NCBI RefSeq assembly: GCF_029945885.1
Contig: NZ_JAQSDK010000037.1
Location: forward strand, 372,001 to 436,000
Source of the DNA: Brevundimonas sp.
Lineage (GTDB): Bacteria > Pseudomonadota > Alphaproteobacteria > Caulobacterales > Caulobacteraceae
Length of the DNA stretch: 64,000 bases
Reading direction: 5' to 3'
Made by a program: the position numbers and the translations under genes. Within the stretch, counting starts at the first letter, position 1. Every line of letters begins with the position of its first letter. The notes beneath the pieces were generated by a model. It made no database searches. It saw nothing but the letters and a program-made list of their open reading frames with translations, and was not told the origin of the DNA. Shown here piece after piece: positions 62,303 through 64,000 of the stretch.

Positions 62303-62773
62303 ATGATCGACGATCTCTACAGCGCCCGCATCCTGAAGCTGGCCGGCAACCTGCCCCATGCCGGACGCCTGGCCGCGCCGGACGGCACCGGTGAGCGGGT
62401 GGCGAAGCTGTGCGGGTCAAAGGCCATCGTCGACGTGGTGCTGGATGCCGATGGCCGGATCGCCGCCTTCGCCCAGGACATCAAGGCCTGTGCCCTCGGC
62501 CAGGCCGCGGCCGGGGTACTGGGCGAGTCGATCATCGGGGCCAGCCTGGCCGAGATCGAATCCGCCCGTGACGCCACCCTGGCCATGCTGAAGACCGGGG
62601 GCGAGGGCCCGACCGGCCGGTTCGAGGGCCTGCGCGCCCTGAAACAGGTCGCCGACTACCCGGCCCGCCACGCCTCGACCCTTGTGGCGATCGAGGCCAC
62701 GCTGGAGGCGATCCGCGCCGCCGTGGCCCGCAGGGGCCCCGACACCCGAACTCGTCTCGCCGGTGCGGCCTGA
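62303..62773 (+). CDS. NifU/IscU-like iron-sulfur scaffold protein
   Basis: 156 residues of the NifU N-terminal fold. Cysteines correspond to the first two IscU ligands, [11 protein letters not shown] (about 37) and [14 protein letters not shown] (about 63); the third ligand position is occupied by Ala/Ser in YPARHASTL, a variation common in this alphaproteobacterial branch. No isc or suf genes nearby. It precedes yidD and thrS on the same strand. Confidence 0.85.
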   Translation: MIDDLYSARILKLAGNLPHAGRLAAPDGTGERVAKLCGSKAIVDVVLDADGRIAAFAQDIKACALGQAAAGVLGESIIGASLAEIESARDATLAMLKTGGEGPTGRFEGLRALKQVADYPARHASTLVAIEATLEAIRAAVARRGPDTRTRLAGAA

Positions 62774-62817
62774 CGGCGGTTGCTCCATCCCCCCGCGCGG
62801 GGGATAAGCAGTCCGAC

Positions 62818-63117
62818 ATGGCTCCCGGCAAAACCCTTTACGAACGCAGCGTCCGCGCGGCCCATCGGGGCTACAAGCTGACCCTGTCCCCGCTGATCGG
62901 GCAATCGTGCCGCTTCATGCCGACCTGTTCGGACTATGCGGCCCAGGCCCTGATCGAACACGGACCTGCACGCGGCGGCTGGCTGACCGTCAAACGCCTG
63001 TGCAAATGCCATCCCTTCGGAAAATCGGGCTTCGACCCGGTTCCGACGAGCGAAACCGTTTCGGCGCAGCCGAAATCAGCTATTCGCTCCACCAAGAAGC
63101 AGAAGACTGAACCATGA
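62818..63117 (+). CDS. yidD: membrane protein insertion efficiency factor YidD
   Basis: 99 residues; supports YidC-mediated membrane insertion. Motifs: [20 protein letters not shown] followed by [20 protein letters not shown] and [17 protein letters not shown], with the family cysteines. The final 20 residues are polar and basic. Stop overlaps the thrS start as ATGA. Confidence 0.93.
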   Translation: MAPGKTLYERSVRAAHRGYKLTLSPLIGQSCRFMPTCSDYAAQALIEHGPARGGWLTVKRLCKCHPFGKSGFDPVPTSETVSAQPKSAIRSTKKQKTEP

Positions 63118-64000
63118 TCGATCTGAAATTCCCCGACGGTGCCGTGCGCCAGTATCCCGACGACGCCACGGGCCGTGATGTCGCCACCTCGATCTCGCCC
63201 TCGCTGGCCAAGAAGGCCGCCCTGATCGAGCTGGACGGCAAATTGCTGGACCTCGATGCTCCGGTCGGCGCATCCGGGGCCCTGCGCATCATCATGCGCG
63301 ACGCCCCCGAGGCCCTGGACACCCTGCGCCATGACGCCAGCCATGTGATGGCCGAGGCGGTCCAGGCCCTGTTCCCCGGCACCCAGGTCACGATCGGCCC
63401 GGCCATCGAGGACGGCTTCTATTACGACTTCGCCCGCGACGAGCCCTTCTCGACCGACGATTTCGCCAGGATCGAGAAGAAGATGGCCGAGATCGTCGAC
63501 CGCGATCAGAAGATCCGCCGCGAGGTCTGGCCGCGCGACGAGGCGATCAAACATTTCGAGTCGATCGGCGAGACCTACAAGGCCGAGATCATCCGCGACC
63601 TGCCCGAGGGCGAGGACATCAGCGTCTACTACCAGGGCGACTGGAAGGACCTGTGCCGCGGGCCGCATTTCCCCTCGACCAAATTCGTCGGCAAGGCCTT
63701 CAAACTGACCAAGCTGGCCGGGGCCTACTGGCGCGGTGACCACCGCAACGCCCAGTTGCAGCGCATCTATGCCACCGCCTGGGCCTCGAAGGAGGATCTG
63801 GACGCCTATCTGCTGCGCATCGAGGAGGCCGAGAAGCGCGACCACCGCAAGATCGGCCGGCAGATGGAGCTCTTCCACATGCAGGAAGAGGGCCGCGGCA
63901 TGGTCTTCTGGCATCCCAAGGGCTGGGTGCTGTGGCGGGTGCTGGAGGACTATATGCGCCGCCGGCTGGACGCCGCCGGCTATGTCGAGGTCAAGACGCC
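63114..64000 (+). CDS. thrS: threonyl-tRNA synthetase, 3' end outside window
   Basis: The first 295 codons are visible and open to the window end. [20 protein letters not shown] begins the TGS domain (1-62); the editing domain has [13 protein letters not shown] (HxxxH) and later the Cys/His pair in [30 protein letters not shown] leads into the catalytic core with [15 protein letters not shown] and [16 protein letters not shown]. The start overlaps the yidD stop. Confidence 0.96.
   Translation, partial: MIDLKFPDGAVRQYPDDATGRDVATSISPSLAKKAALIELDGKLLDLDAPVGASGALRIIMRDAPEALDTLRHDASHVMAEAVQALFPGTQVTIGPAIEDGFYYDFARDEPFSTDDFARIEKKMAEIVDRDQKIRREVWPRDEAIKHFESIGETYKAEIIRDLPEGEDISVYYQGDWKDLCRGPHFPSTKFVGKAFKLTKLAGAYWRGDHRNAQLQRIYATAWASKEDLDAYLLRIEEAEKRDHRKIGRQMELFHMQEEGRGMVFWHPKGWVLWRVLEDYMRRRLDAAGYVEVKT

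Overview
The window is a GC-rich (roughly two-thirds G+C by eye), densely packed alphaproteobacterial chromosome segment. The cpdR gene, the DUF6491 and DUF6491-like small lipoproteins, a membrane-anchored CycM cytochrome, class I-type MutA/MutB, NudC-KdsB synteny and CtrA-like promoter words point to the Caulobacterales; Brevundimonas is the likeliest genus. That is inference from protein similarity recalled from memory, not a database search.

Layout. 1-5 kb: a cut-off hypothetical gene, PutP proline symporter, RNase T2, an ABC exporter pair. 5-12.4 kb: outer-membrane lipocalin, sorbosone-dehydrogenase-like lipoprotein, two exported unknowns, a FATP-type acyl-CoA synthetase, MotA, and a tandem pair of tiny Ala-rich lipoproteins, each with its own conserved leader and hairpin terminator. 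12.4-22.2 kb: MnmC, DUF6491, methylmalonyl-CoA mutase (MutA, MutB), an exported Gly/Ala/Ser-rich protein, and a subtilisin-like protease divergent from an ECF sigma/anti-sigma pair. 22.3-25.5 kb: tRNA-Val, CpdR, N-formylglutamate amidohydrolase, a candidate sRNA with anti-Shine-Dalgarno loops, DUF599, pyrophosphatase. 25.6-35.3 kb: CobT, phytase-like lipoprotein, Coq7-DsbB-YqaA, then the tyrosine-degradation enzymes HppD and fumarylacetoacetase with an exported isoaspartyl peptidase between them.

35.5-45.4 kb is a coherent sulfide/persulfide island: tRNA-Leu, TauE exporter, DUF442 phosphatase/sulfurtransferase, metallo-beta-lactamase persulfide dioxygenase, peroxiredoxin, a two-cysteine ArsR regulator (BigR/SqrR type), a rhodanese cotranscribed with an RND efflux pump, sulfide:quinone oxidoreductase and a DUF2892 membrane protein. 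Both divergent promoter regions share a 17-bp word, a candidate regulator site. The linkage of an RND pump to this pathway is the least expected feature.

45.4-49.1 kb: TraB/GumN protein, a membrane-XRE-membrane operon with clustered GACAAG/CTTGTC half-sites, RmuC. 49.1-52.3 kb is an accessory patch: AT-richer small genes, three copies of a hairpin repeat, a ChaN-like protein and a complete IS30-family element. 52.4-64 kb returns to core genes: RecR, YbaB, DnaX, an SDR, SRP RNA, NudC, KdsB, CycM, an NlpC/P60 peptidase, M17 aminopeptidase, a TPR protein, a NifU-like scaffold, YidD and the first part of ThrS, which runs off the end. No gene-free stretch exceeds about 300 bases; the longest (8397-8668, 35254-35534, 49110-49392) hold only leader sequence, a doubtful small ORF, and short repeats respectively.
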